Translations under genes and position numbers: made by a program
In this document: positions 1-8,515 of the stretch, piece after piece
Numbering within the stretch: position 1 is the stretch's first letter
Layout: the number at the start of each line of letters is the position of its first letter
Assembly (NCBI GenBank): GCA_964464925.1
Contig: CAYXLI010000016.1
Span: forward strand, 1 to 64,000
DNA: 64,000 nt
From: CAYXLI01 sp964464925
GTDB taxonomy: Bacteria > Acidobacteriota > Terriglobia > Bryobacterales > Bryobacteraceae
Direction: 5' to 3'
Notes under the pieces: generated by a model
Told to the model about the DNA's origin: nothing
Database searches by the model: none
Seen by the model: only the letters and a program-made list of their open reading frames with translations

Positions 1-686
1 GTCCTGTGGTTTTGTTCGAAGCAGGTGGCGGCGGATCGTCAGCCGCCTGGAAGGATGTGCAGGCCGCCCTGCCGAAGTCGATTCGCGCGTGCGCTTATGA
101 TCGCGCCGGCTCCGGGAAGAGCGATCCCGGCCCAGAACCCCGCACGATGGATGCCGAAGTTGGAGATCTTCACTCTCTGCTCGAAAAGTTGGGTATCAGG
201 GAGCCTATCGTCTTCGTGGGACAGTCACTCGGCGGGATTCTTGGCCGGTTGTTGGTCCAAGAATATCCGCATTCCGTGGCTGCTATGATCCTGATCGATC
301 CCACTGACGAAAATGACGTGGTTTTTAATACCAGGGTTAACCGTTGGATCACGGTCCGCGAACTCGAAGGACCGCTAGGTGAGGCGGCGCGAAGCGTGGC
401 CAAGGCTCGCCAAGCCGATCCGGTTCCGTTAGGCAACTGCCCCCTCATCGTCATCGGAGCGGGAAAACGGGCTCAGCCGCCCGGCACGTCCAGTGAACAG
501 TGGCTGGAAATGCGAAGCTCGCGCGACAGCCGCGTAAAAGAGTTGAGTAAGCTCTCCAGAAAATCGAAATTCATTGTCGACCCTATGAGCGGCCACAATA
601 TTGAGCACGACAACCCGAAGCTTGTAGCCGAGGTGATTCAGCAGTTGGTGAACGAGATCTCTTCGAGCCGAAAACTCGAACAATGA
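1..686 (+). CDS. alpha/beta hydrolase, 5' end cut by window edge
   Basis: C-terminal 226 or so residues of an alpha/beta-hydrolase fold enzyme. A GTG at position 6 could start translation, but the open frame runs into the window edge and the first residues already form the first core strand and the oxyanion-hole glycines (AGGGG), so the real start lies upstream. The nucleophile elbow is GQSLGG (Ser about residue 74 counted from the GTG), a likely acid is the Asp in LIDPTDE (about 98-101), and the catalytic His is in SGHNIEHDNP (about 197), so the triad is complete. Substrate cannot be told from sequence; esterase, lipase or epoxide-hydrolase-like activities all fit. No partner gene is visible upstream. 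Confidence 0.75.
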   Translation, partial: PVVLFEAGGGGSSAAWKDVQAALPKSIRACAYDRAGSGKSDPGPEPRTMDAEVGDLHSLLEKLGIREPIVFVGQSLGGILGRLLVQEYPHSVAAMILIDPTDENDVVFNTRVNRWITVRELEGPLGEAARSVAKARQADPVPLGNCPLIVIGAGKRAQPPGTSSEQWLEMRSSRDSRVKELSKLSRKSKFIVDPMSGHNIEHDNPKLVAEVIQQLVNEISSSRKLEQ

Positions 687-782
687 ATACCCTTGCGGTC
701 TCCGATCCAAGCCCCACCCGACGAAGTGCGTCCGATCGCGCGCCTAGTCCATCCTAGTCGCCAAGGGGCGGCCTATCCGTGC

Positions 783-1185
783 TCAGGTGCTACGCTCTGT
801 TGTCTGGATCGAGACGTGTCCGAGCAGGAACTGAATTTGATCGAGTTCGCGGCCAGCGAGATGACAGAGCCTCGCGCAGTTCCACCTCAGATCATGCGGT
901 GCAAGCTTTTCGATGCCCGCAGCATTCTTCCATTCATCGATCACCGCTTTTATCCGCGCTGGGATTGGCAGGGTCCGGAGATGCCCGGCCTTGCCCAGCA
1001 GGCCGGCGACAATCCAGTGTTCCTCGCGACTCGCCGCGTCGTAATCCGCATCCGATCCGCATGGCGAGCATGGCATAGTTACTCTTGCGTCGTCGCGACT
1101 CCCTCTCCGCGCCGGCTAACAGTCGCTTGTTCTGCTCTGCTGTGAGCCAGTTGAAAATGCGGACTCCAATCCGGCGCACTCCCCT
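783..1185 (-). pseudogene. decayed tyrosine recombinase/integrase
   Basis: Two overlapping minus-strand frames together read as a shrunken phage-type integrase. The upstream frame (about 1185-1030) contains RIGVRIFNWLTAEQ and GCGLRRGE, the core-domain start and the first catalytic Arg region. The downstream frame (about 1076-783) contains RTLPIP, APHDLRWNCARL and FLLGHVSIQTTE, matching the HxLR box, in which the residue after Arg is Trp, and the conserved GH motif. A frameshift joins them near 1030-1060. A normal stretch between RTLPIP and the HDLR box is much shortened, and the final Tyr segment stops early (TTERST). The gene is therefore not functional. It marks a former integron- or IS-associated recombinase. 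Family assignment is by motif recognition. Confidence 0.7.
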
Positions 1186-1256
1186 GTTGGGGGCGTGTTT
1201 ACTAGTCAGAGATTTATCGTTGACGTAAGATTTTTGTAGTGGTAGCCTCTTTTCAG

Positions 1257-1667
1257 ATGCCTTCGCACTCTGAGATTCCTAAGCCCGATCCTCCCATGCC
1301 CACCGCTGCAGAGGCCGATATTCTGGCTGTTCTGTGGGGTCTGGGGCCCGCCACGGTTCGGGAGGTACACGAGGCCCTGGAGAAAGACTGCGATTACAAC
1401 ACCACACTCGCGCAGATGCGGCTCATGGCAGAAAAGGGATTGTTGGTCCGCAGCGAGCGCTTTCGATCGCATGTCTATGAGCCCGCAGCCCCAAAGAGCG
1501 AGATGCAGACGCGGATTGCCGGCGATCTTCTGAAACGAGTGTTTGGGGGGTCACCCAAAGGACTCATCATGAGTGCGCTCGGCGCTAAGCCGACGACTGC
1601 CGAAGAGCGAGCGGAGATTCGCCGGATGCTCGACGAACTGGACGGGAAGAAGAGGAGGACCAAATGA
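1257..1667 (+). CDS. BlaI/MecI-family transcriptional repressor
   Basis: A 136-residue winged-helix repressor of the BlaI/MecI/CopY family. TAAEADILAVLWGLGPATVREVHEAL is the typical N-terminal helix-turn-helix region (too long to be anything but this family pattern), followed by the recognition helix around NTTLAQMRLMAEKGLL and the C-terminal dimerisation segment with AERAEIRRML. The start at ATG 1257 is preferred to an in-frame GTG at 1239, but no strong ribosome site precedes either. A TTGACG at 1220-1225 could be a -35 box, with only a weak -10. The stop overlaps the start of the next gene (ATGA), so the two are translationally coupled, the standard BlaI-BlaR1 arrangement. Expected role: repress the pair until the M56 partner senses a signal and inactivates it. 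Confidence 0.85.
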   Translation: MPSHSEIPKPDPPMPTAAEADILAVLWGLGPATVREVHEALEKDCDYNTTLAQMRLMAEKGLLVRSERFRSHVYEPAAPKSEMQTRIAGDLLKRVFGGSPKGLIMSALGAKPTTAEERAEIRRMLDELDGKKRRTK

Positions 1668-3463
1668 GCGGAATTCAGATCGTTGCGACACAGCCGTGGG
1701 TGGGGCGTCTGGGGCTGACGCTACTCCACTTTCTCTGGCAGGGGGCCATCATCGTCACGATATATGCCGCCGCACGAAAGGCGGGCGGACGAATCCTCGG
1801 CCCCAATGGCCGGTATAATCTCGCCTGTGCGGCGCTCACTTCGATGGCTTTCGCCCCGGTCGTGACTATGGTTCTGCTGCGGGGACCAGCCCCGGATTCG
1901 GCTGCTACCACCTTTGCGGAGCCCATGTCCGCTGTTCGGATCGATTCTCCCCGGCCCCTCTCACTTTCGTTTCCAGGCGATGCCTTTCCTGTTATGCCTG
2001 AGCCACTGCTGTCCTGGGTGGTCGCGTTCTGGCTTGTTGGCGCAACCGCCTTCTCGCTCCGGTTGCTGAGCGGCTGGATACTGGCCGAACGTCTTCGGTA
2101 CAGAATGGTGCGCCCCGCGCCTGCGGGATGGCAGCGGACCCTGGACCAGCTCAAAAGCCGACTCTCTGTTTCCCCGCCAGTCCGCTTGCTGGTATCGGGA
2201 TTACTACAGGCGCCGGCCGCGATCGGATGGTTGCGGCCGATTGTGCTCGTTCCGGCAGGCGCCCTCACCGGTTTACCGCCAGCACAGATGGAAGCGCTTC
2301 TCGTTCACGAGTTAGCACACATCCGCCGCCATGACTATCTCGTACATATGGTGCAGAGTGCCGTAGAGGCCATCCTTTTTTACCATCCCGCTGTCTGGTG
2401 GATTTCCGGTCACCTGCGTGCTGAGCGTGAACTGTGCTGCGACGACATCGCCGTATCCATAACGGGTGACGCCGTCGTCTATGCGCGAGCCCTGGCGGAG
2501 TTCGGCTCAACAGGTTGGATTCAGCCGACCGTCATGGCCGCGAACAGCGGATCATTGGCCGCCCGCATTGCGAGGTTATTGGGCCAGTCATCTACTGCAG
2601 ACCGCATTTCCAGCAGTCCGGGAAGCGCCGCTGCGCTGTTAGTGTTGGCAATTGGGGGATGGACAATCTTGGCCCAATCCTCGGACCGTCCGCAGTTTGA
2701 GGCAGCCTCCATCAAACCGTCTTATAGCCAGAGCATCCAATATGTGCGTCCGCTTCCGGGCCGTCTCACCGCCGATGCGAGTCTTCAGAATCTTACGCAT
2801 TATGCGTATGGCGTCCCGCCCTTCCGGGTGGTTGGCGGTCCGGAGCGTGTCCTGTCGGTGCGCTACCAGATCGACGCCACGGCCAGTGGCAATACCAGCC
2901 GGGACCGGATGTTTCTCATGCTCCGGTCGTTGCTTGAGGACCGGTTCCAGTTGAAGATACACCGAGAGACGCGGGAACAGCCGGTGTTCGCGCTGGTAGC
3001 CGCCAGAGGCGGGCTCAAGCTGCCGCCGCCGAAGAACGACGCATGCGTGGAATCTCCCGCGGACGCCTCTCCGGAATGGACAGGGGGAGGAAGAATGGCC
3101 GTATCCGGAGAGCTTCCGCCGATGACGACGCGCTGCGGCTCGGCAGGCGTCTCTTTGGGACCCGCCGGTGCGCGATTGCAGGGCGGAAAAATCGCCATGC
3201 CGGAACTCGCCCGCATACTTTCGATGCTGCTGGGCCGGAGCGTAATCGATAGGACGGGATCTACCGAAGTTTTCGACTTGCAAATGGATTTCGTGCCCGA
3301 TTACACCACCCCGGCGATGCCACCTCCACCGCCCGATTCGGGCATATCAGGCGTCCCCATCGCGCAGGCTCTCCAGCAGCAACTTGGATTGCGGCTCGAA
3401 TCCGCGAGGGGCCCAGTCGAGGTGATTATTGTCGATCACGCTGAACCGCCATCTGGAAATTAA
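1664..3463 (+). CDS. M56 (BlaR1-like) peptidase fused to TIGR03435 domain
   Basis: A 599-residue membrane protein. The first 330 residues form a BlaR1/M56 integral-membrane metallopeptidase: several hydrophobic helices, HELAH at about 215-219 inside VHELAHIRRHDY, and a downstream Glu region ELCCDDIA. The C-terminal part starting near residue 345 (FEAASIKPS, then RYQIDATA, LLEDRFQLKIHRETRE) is a TIGR03435 domain, a family expanded in Solibacter-type acidobacteria and of unknown function. The domain sits where BlaR1 carries its penicillin-binding sensor, so it may be a periplasmic signal sensor. That is inference. The gene is coupled by ATGA overlap to the BlaI-type repressor, which it probably derepresses. 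No beta-lactamase is adjacent. Confidence 0.88.
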   Translation: MSGIQIVATQPWVGRLGLTLLHFLWQGAIIVTIYAAARKAGGRILGPNGRYNLACAALTSMAFAPVVTMVLLRGPAPDSAATTFAEPMSAVRIDSPRPLSLSFPGDAFPVMPEPLLSWVVAFWLVGATAFSLRLLSGWILAERLRYRMVRPAPAGWQRTLDQLKSRLSVSPPVRLLVSGLLQAPAAIGWLRPIVLVPAGALTGLPPAQMEALLVHELAHIRRHDYLVHMVQSAVEAILFYHPAVWWISGHLRAERELCCDDIAVSITGDAVVYARALAEFGSTGWIQPTVMAANSGSLAARIARLLGQSSTADRISSSPGSAAALLVLAIGGWTILAQSSDRPQFEAASIKPSYSQSIQYVRPLPGRLTADASLQNLTHYAYGVPPFRVVGGPERVLSVRYQIDATASGNTSRDRMFLMLRSLLEDRFQLKIHRETREQPVFALVAARGGLKLPPPKNDACVESPADASPEWTGGGRMAVSGELPPMTTRCGSAGVSLGPAGARLQGGKIAMPELARILSMLLGRSVIDRTGSTEVFDLQMDFVPDYTTPAMPPPPPDSGISGVPIAQALQQQLGLRLESARGPVEVIIVDHAEPPSGN

Positions 3464-3816
3464 CGCAAGTCCCCCCGGGCGCATCGCCGCGCTGTCGTCG
3501 GCGGCGCCGTCCGCCTGAGCTTAAACAAACAGCTTTTGCATGGAGAAAGCGGCCTCTCGACCTTATGCTCATCCGCACGGATGCGGAGGCCGAGGAAATC
3601 GCGGCGCGGCAGCATGAGATCCCCGGCTCACAACGCACGTCGATCTCGGTGGACACGCTGCTGCGGGAACTGGCTCTGTCATCCGGCTCGGATTGTACGT
3701 CGCGGTTCTGCAGGCCGATGTGAATGTCGGCTTGCAAGATGAAGCTTTCGCCACACGTGAATCACGCCTCGGGCGAGAGCAACATGCGGAAGCAAGCGAT
3801 ACACTAGGGACTATCA
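3464..3816. other. intergenic stretch, possibly decayed coding DNA
   Basis: 353 bases without a convincing gene. One frame from 3565 to 3723 reads LIRTDAEAEEIAARQHE and SVDTLLRELALSSGS, then the neighbouring frame continues GLYVAVLQADVNVGLQDEAF. That is what a frameshifted remnant of a protein would look like, but I do not recognise the family and there is no start signal. No repeat, terminator or RNA gene was identified. Confidence 0.3.
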
Positions 3817-4496
3817 ATGAACCGCCGCCGTTTTCTGTTGGGCGCCGCTACGGCTCATGCAGCGGCTTTCGGTGCTGAAAAGAAGCTGCTTCTGCCGAGC
3901 GATCAGCCGGACGCTCTGAGCTTCCGGCTCATGTGGTACAACCCTGTCCCGCCGCTCGATCCGGCGACGTATCGTCTGCATATATCGGCCTCGTGGAGAA
4001 GCCGCTCACGCTCACACTGGCGGACCTGCGGAAGTTCCGGCACGAAACACAGAACTCGCGAATGAAGTGCGTGCAGTGCTGGTCGTCCCGCACGACCTGG
4101 GGCGGATTCCGGTTCGGCGAACTGGCTGAGTTGGTCAAGCCGAAGAAGGGCGCCAAGGCGGTTCGCTTCGACTGCGCGGACAAATGGTACGAGTACTTCA
4201 CGCTGGATGAAATCGGAAAGCCGCATGTGCTGATGGTTCTGGATATGGCGGGGCAGCCACTGCCGGACCGGCATGGCGCTCCGCTGCGGCTGCTCGATCC
4301 GTCGCGATACGGGTATAAATCCGCGAAGCTGATCACCTCGATTCAGTTTCTGGCAGAGGGCAAGGGCAGCATGGCTTGTGACATTGGCCCTTATTACTCG
4401 CCGACGGGTGAGATCAAGCCGGGCTACGACCATCCACTGGACCTGGGCGCGAATGTTCGCAAGAAGATCAACGGCGGCGAAATTACGGATTACTGA
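3817..4496 (+). pseudogene. YedY/sulfite-oxidase-like molybdopterin oxidoreductase, frameshifted
   Basis: Two frames together give a complete small molybdopterin-binding protein of about 226 residues. The first frame (from ATG 3817) carries a twin-arginine signal NRRRFLLG and runs to PATYRLHIS. The second continues GLVEKPLTLTLADLRKF and includes MKCVQCWSS, where the Cys codon at 4068 corresponds to the molybdenum-ligating Cys of the sulfite oxidase/MsrP fold, then WGGFRFGELAELV. One missing base, best placed around 3982-3987 in the run atatcggcc, would restore the reading frame. It may be a real inactivating mutation or a sequence error; the rest of the frame is undamaged, which favours recent mutation or error. 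The stop overlaps the next start (TGATG), implying an operon with the two following genes. Likely periplasmic after Tat export; substrate unknown. Confidence 0.75.
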
Positions 4497-5647
4497 TGTT
4501 CGGTTTTTCCAAGCGGCAGTTTCTGAAGCTGGCAGGCCTGTCGATAGCGGACCGGGTGGTTCCGCCGGTGCTGCATGCAGAGCCCGGCCGTTCGGAACAA
4601 AACAAGGTCATCATCGTAACGTTCGGTGGAGGCGTACGGTACTCCGAGACGTTTGCGCCCGATGGCCTGCGCAACATCCCGCGTCTTGTGGAACTGCGGC
4701 CACACGGTTATTTCTTCAGCAACTGCGCGAACGCGGGCGTGCTCTCGCATTTCAACTCGACGGCCAGCATCCTTACAGGGAACTGGCAGCGCGTAGACGA
4801 TTTCGGATTTCAGCCTCCGGCGTCGCAGACGATTTTCGAAGCATACCGGAAACAGCGCCGCGCGAGTACGAAGGACGTGTGGGCCGTGGCGACGAACAAG
4901 AGCTTCGCCAGCATGGGATGGAGTTCAGATACGTCGGCAGGGCAGCCATACGGAGCCAATGTAGTTCTACCGAAACAACTGCTCCTGGAAGCGGTATCGA
5001 GCGTGGTGAAGGGCAAGATGCCTCAAGGCGTCGCGGATCGTGACAACGTACACCGGCGGCTAGAGGAACTGCTGAACGAAGGCTACGAGGGCGTGGGCTG
5101 GAGCATCTTCAAGGCGGGCCGGCAACTGGACCGGAATGTGAGGGAGACGCTGACTCGCGGGCTGGTGGAGTTCATCAATGGGCCGGAGGCGCCGACTTCC
5201 GGCGATGAGCTGACTTTCTTCATTGCACGCGAGGTGATGCGGGAATTCGCTCCGCGCCTGATGCTGGTGAACTTCTGGGATATGGACGTGGCGCATTGGG
5301 GATCTTACTCGCTGTATCTGCAGGCGATCACCAAGACGGACCGGCTGACCGGAATGCTGTGGGATGAGATCCAATCGAACCAGCAATACAAAGACAAGAC
5401 GACGCTGCTGGTTCTGCCGGAGTTGGGACGCGATGGCGATGCGAATACAGCGAACGGATTTCTGAATCATCGGAGCGGCGATCCGTCATGCCGGAATATG
5501 TGGATGCTGGCGCTGGGGGCCGGTGTACCGGCAGGAGAGACGGAGCGGCCCGTGTTCCACATTGACGTTTCCGCAACAGCGGCGGAGTTGCTGGGCGTGA
5601 AGTTCGAAGGAATCAGCGGGCATGCGTTGAAGGAACTGCTGCTGTGA
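4496..5647 (+). CDS. alkaline-phosphatase-superfamily (sulfatase-like) protein, Tat-type signal
   Basis: A 383-residue exported protein. The N-terminus SKRQFLKLAGLS resembles a Tat signal with a KR pair. The body looks like the alkaline phosphatase/sulfatase fold: an N-terminal core strand (IIVTFGGGVRYSETF), a metal-ligand-like region NFWDMDVAHWGSYSLYLQAI, and VLPELGRDGD followed by NGFLNHRSGD near the C-terminus. In related enzymes the first strand usually ends in an Asp before the Gly-Leu/Val-Arg; here that position is Gly, so metal binding may be altered. The start overlaps the stop of the molybdopterin gene, and its own stop overlaps the next start (GTGA), so the three are one operon. Enzymatic activity is not certain. 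Confidence 0.65.
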   Translation: MFGFSKRQFLKLAGLSIADRVVPPVLHAEPGRSEQNKVIIVTFGGGVRYSETFAPDGLRNIPRLVELRPHGYFFSNCANAGVLSHFNSTASILTGNWQRVDDFGFQPPASQTIFEAYRKQRRASTKDVWAVATNKSFASMGWSSDTSAGQPYGANVVLPKQLLLEAVSSVVKGKMPQGVADRDNVHRRLEELLNEGYEGVGWSIFKAGRQLDRNVRETLTRGLVEFINGPEAPTSGDELTFFIAREVMREFAPRLMLVNFWDMDVAHWGSYSLYLQAITKTDRLTGMLWDEIQSNQQYKDKTTLLVLPELGRDGDANTANGFLNHRSGDPSCRNMWMLALGAGVPAGETERPVFHIDVSATAAELLGVKFEGISGHALKELLL

Positions 5648-6897
5648 AGGTTTCCGAGAAACTGCAGGCGCTTTTGGATAAGGGAGTGCTGGACAGGCTC
5701 CCGGTAACGTTCGGTGCGTATTGCTCCGAGCAGATGCGCGAATGGGCGCTGCTGTTTCCCGCCGAGCAGGGATATTTCGAGCGGCTGTTTTCACTGTTGG
5801 ATCGGATGGCCGGAGAGAACCGTGAGCGGTTGTTCGCGAGCGTGAAAGACGCCGAAAAGCTGATGGGCGTGAACGAGCACACATGGCCGCGCCGTGAGTT
5901 CACGCTGGACCAGGTAGATTTTCTGAATCGCAATCCGCAGTACCCGGCGTGGCGCAAGGCCGTGGCAGCAGTGTTTGCGGAGGTCGATCCGGTGTTGGAC
6001 AGAGAGGTGGCGGCTAAGGGACGGCCGCGGCTGGTTGTGGTGCTATCGCCGGCCGAGTTGCCGGCAGGGCCGGATCGCATGTGGCTCCGCATTGCCGATC
6101 GCGGGGCTCGGATCAATGTCGTGGGGCCTGAAGATCCTGCGGAGTTCGCGCCGCTACTGCTGACCGGCGGTGAGAAAGCCGCGCGTGGGAAGCCGATTGG
6201 GGCGGAGTATGCGGATCAATTTGCGCGCCCATATGATTGCTGGGCGGTGGAGTCTGCGGACCGGTTCACGAGTCTGCATGACAGGTCGGGTGCCGTGCGG
6301 ATCAGCTACACGCAACTGGAGGGATACCGCAAGCGCCTGATGAGTGAAGTGAACCAGGTGCTGCGCGCGGAAAACATTCCAGGGCCGCGGCAGTTGAGCG
6401 CGCGCCTGAAGCAGATGAAGCTGGCGCCGGCTGAATCGGAACTGGCGGCCGATGCGCTACTGGCGGAGTTTGCACGATCGACGCTGCTCAGCGGGAATGG
6501 CACGCTGCTGATCAACAACACGTTTGTGGAGTGGGCTTCAGTGCAGGCGGTGAGGCGGGCCCGGCCGTCGGTGATGACGATCGGGTTCGGGATCCGCAAT
6601 AAGGTGAAGCCGTTTACGAGCCTGTTGATCTACGCGGACCAGGAAGCGTCTACTCCGATTCCGACACAGATGGATACGCTGGGCTCCTATGTGGACCTCG
6701 AGGTGTTCTATCAGTACGTGTGGCAGGAGTTCAACAAATACGCCGAGTACCGGAACAACACTGCGTTCGTGTTTGCGTGTGAAGGGATGGATCAGATACT
6801 CGTGATTGCGCCTTCGGATTTTCCGCTGAAAGCTTCGGATGCAGCGATGCCGCTGGCTGCGGTGCACGCGCGATTGCGGGAGTGGCTGCAGTTGTAA
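5644..6897 (+). CDS. conserved-looking protein of unknown function, third gene of Tat-linked operon
   Basis: A 417-residue protein that I do not recognise. It starts with GTG overlapping the preceding stop (GTGA). It has no signal peptide or membrane helix, so it is probably cytoplasmic, unlike its two exported neighbours. Visible features are a charged helical N-terminal half, a strand-like core RPRLVVVLSPAELP, a second core region TLLINNTFVEWASVQAVRRARP, and a C-terminal FACEGMDQILVIAPSDFPL. The length and regular composition argue for a genuine gene. Operon context suggests a role tied to the molybdopterin enzyme and the phosphatase-like protein, for example maturation or recognition. That is inference only. 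It ends 8 bases before the convergent CRTAC1 gene. Confidence 0.6.
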   Translation: MKVSEKLQALLDKGVLDRLPVTFGAYCSEQMREWALLFPAEQGYFERLFSLLDRMAGENRERLFASVKDAEKLMGVNEHTWPRREFTLDQVDFLNRNPQYPAWRKAVAAVFAEVDPVLDREVAAKGRPRLVVVLSPAELPAGPDRMWLRIADRGARINVVGPEDPAEFAPLLLTGGEKAARGKPIGAEYADQFARPYDCWAVESADRFTSLHDRSGAVRISYTQLEGYRKRLMSEVNQVLRAENIPGPRQLSARLKQMKLAPAESELAADALLAEFARSTLLSGNGTLLINNTFVEWASVQAVRRARPSVMTIGFGIRNKVKPFTSLLIYADQEASTPIPTQMDTLGSYVDLEVFYQYVWQEFNKYAEYRNNTAFVFACEGMDQILVIAPSDFPLKASDAAMPLAAVHARLREWLQL

Positions 6898-6904
6898 GGC
6901 TGCG

Positions 6905-8515
6905 CTAGGGCTCCTTGAATTTGTGGATCCGGTTGCCATCCAAACCTAGTTTCTCTTCGACTAACCCGTTGGGCCAGCGGATCTCCAGCTTTTCAACACG
7001 GCGAGCTGCGCCCAGGCCGAAGTGAAGCCGGAACGAGCTTTGAGAGAGATAGCTGCCGCCGCTGCGGACCTCGTCCGTTTGGGTGACGCCTGCCGCAGTG
7101 ATGCGCACGCGGGCTCCAATGGCACTGCGGTTGGATTTCGTGCCCTCGAGTTGCACGTCCAGCCAGTTGCCCGGAGCCTGGGTGGATTGCTTGAGTAGGG
7201 AAGGAGCCTCGCCCTGATTGTTGATGAGCAGTTCGAGCGTTCCGTCATTGTCGATATCGCCAACGGCGAGACCGCGAGAGGAGTGTTTGGCGGTAATGCC
7301 GGGACCGCTGGTTTCGGAAATGTCCTCGAATTTGCCGTCGCGCAGGTTGCGGTAAAGGATACGGCGGTCTTTGAAGTGAATGTCGAGATGCTTCTGTTCC
7401 ACCTCAGGGAAGACGTGTCCATTGACGAGAAGGAGGTCCGGCCAGCCGTCATTATCAAAGTCGAAGAAGGCGCATCCCCAACCGACGAAGCGCGTGTTGC
7501 GAGCCATGCCGGCGGCGAGAGTCGCGTCTTCGAACTCGGCCTCGCCGCGATTGCGGTAGAGCGTCTCGCGCTCATCGGAGAAGTTAGAGCGGAAGATGCT
7601 TGGCAAACCCGTGTGGTTGTAATCGGACGCGCTGGCGCCCATGCCAGACATAGCTTTGCCGTCCTCATTGAAAGCGGCTCCGCGGAGCACAGCCTCTTCA
7701 CTGAAGGTCCCGTCGTGCTGGTTCATGTAGAGCAGAGACGGAGTCTGATCGCAGGCGACGAAAATGTCCGGCCATCCATCCCCGTCGAAGTCGGAGACCA
7801 GCGCCGCGAGGCAGTAGCTCTGATGTGGTGAAGCGATGCCGCCTTTTACCGAGACATCGGTGAAGGTGCCGCCGGCATTTGCATGGTAAAGAATATTCCG
7901 GTCAAACGGGAGACCGCGGGGGCCGCAGTTGACAGGGAGGCCGAGATAGTAGCAGTAGGGGTTTGCACCGGGCTTGGGAGTGCTTTCAAAAGAGAACTCG
8001 AGGTAGTTGGAGACGAAGAGATCGAGGCGGCCGTCGCGATCATAATCGAGAAAGGCGCAGCCGGTGTTGTAGCGGACGCGATCCTGCAGGAGACCGGCCT
8101 CTTTTGTGACGTCGCGGAAGCGCTTGCCTTGCTCGTTGCGATAGAGCACGTTCCGGCCCCAATAGGTGACGAACAGATCGGTGTATCCGTCGTTATCGTA
8201 ATCGCCCGCGCACACTCCCTGCGCCCAGCCGGTACGAGCGATGCCGAACTGATCGGAGACGTCGCGGAAGCGATTGTTGCCTTCGTTGTGGTAAAGGCGG
8301 CTGCGGCCTCCCTCGCCGCTGGCTACGAAGATGTCGAGCAGTCCGTCATTATCGACGTCCACCATGGCTACGCCGCTGCCCGTGGTTTCGATGATGTACT
8401 TTTTTGTGACCATGCCGCCGTTGGGGAACGAGTGGGTGAGGCCGGCGGATGGGGCGATGTCGCGGAAGTCCGGTTGGAAGGATGCGACCGCGAGAAGCAG
8501 GGAGAGTACCTTCAT
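6905..8515 (-). CDS. CRTAC1-family FG-GAP/ASPIC-UnbV repeat protein
   Basis: A 536-residue secreted protein with an N-terminal signal (LSLLLAVASFQ). It carries successive FG-GAP/VCBS-type blades, each with a calcium-loop-like D-x-D-x-D-G motif: MVDVDNDGLLDIFVA, AGDYDNDGYTDLFV, FLDYDRDGRLDLFVSN, VSDFDGDGWPDIFVA, FFDFDNDGWPDLLLVNG, VGDIDNDGTLELLINN. The C-terminus is an ASPIC/UnbV domain (NWLDVQLEGTKSNRSAIGAR, then LHFGLG and IRWPNG). The predicted fold is a beta-propeller, extracytoplasmic. Function in bacteria is not established; binding to glycans or proteins at the cell surface is a guess. It is the last gene of a tightly overlapped operon (start overlaps the preceding stop, ATGA). Confidence 0.88.
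   Translation of the reverse strand: MKVLSLLLAVASFQPDFRDIAPSAGLTHSFPNGGMVTKKYIIETTGSGVAMVDVDNDGLLDIFVASGEGGRSRLYHNEGNNRFRDVSDQFGIARTGWAQGVCAGDYDNDGYTDLFVTYWGRNVLYRNEQGKRFRDVTKEAGLLQDRVRYNTGCAFLDYDRDGRLDLFVSNYLEFSFESTPKPGANPYCYYLGLPVNCGPRGLPFDRNILYHANAGGTFTDVSVKGGIASPHQSYCLAALVSDFDGDGWPDIFVACDQTPSLLYMNQHDGTFSEEAVLRGAAFNEDGKAMSGMGASASDYNHTGLPSIFRSNFSDERETLYRNRGEAEFEDATLAAGMARNTRFVGWGCAFFDFDNDGWPDLLLVNGHVFPEVEQKHLDIHFKDRRILYRNLRDGKFEDISETSGPGITAKHSSRGLAVGDIDNDGTLELLINNQGEAPSLLKQSTQAPGNWLDVQLEGTKSNRSAIGARVRITAAGVTQTDEVRSGGSYLSQSSFRLHFGLGAARRVEKLEIRWPNGLVEEKLGLDGNRIHKFKEP

Noticed and set aside
4378..5043. 221-residue plus-strand open frame
   Set aside because: Shadow frame of the phosphatase-like gene; Arg/Ala-rich and without domains.
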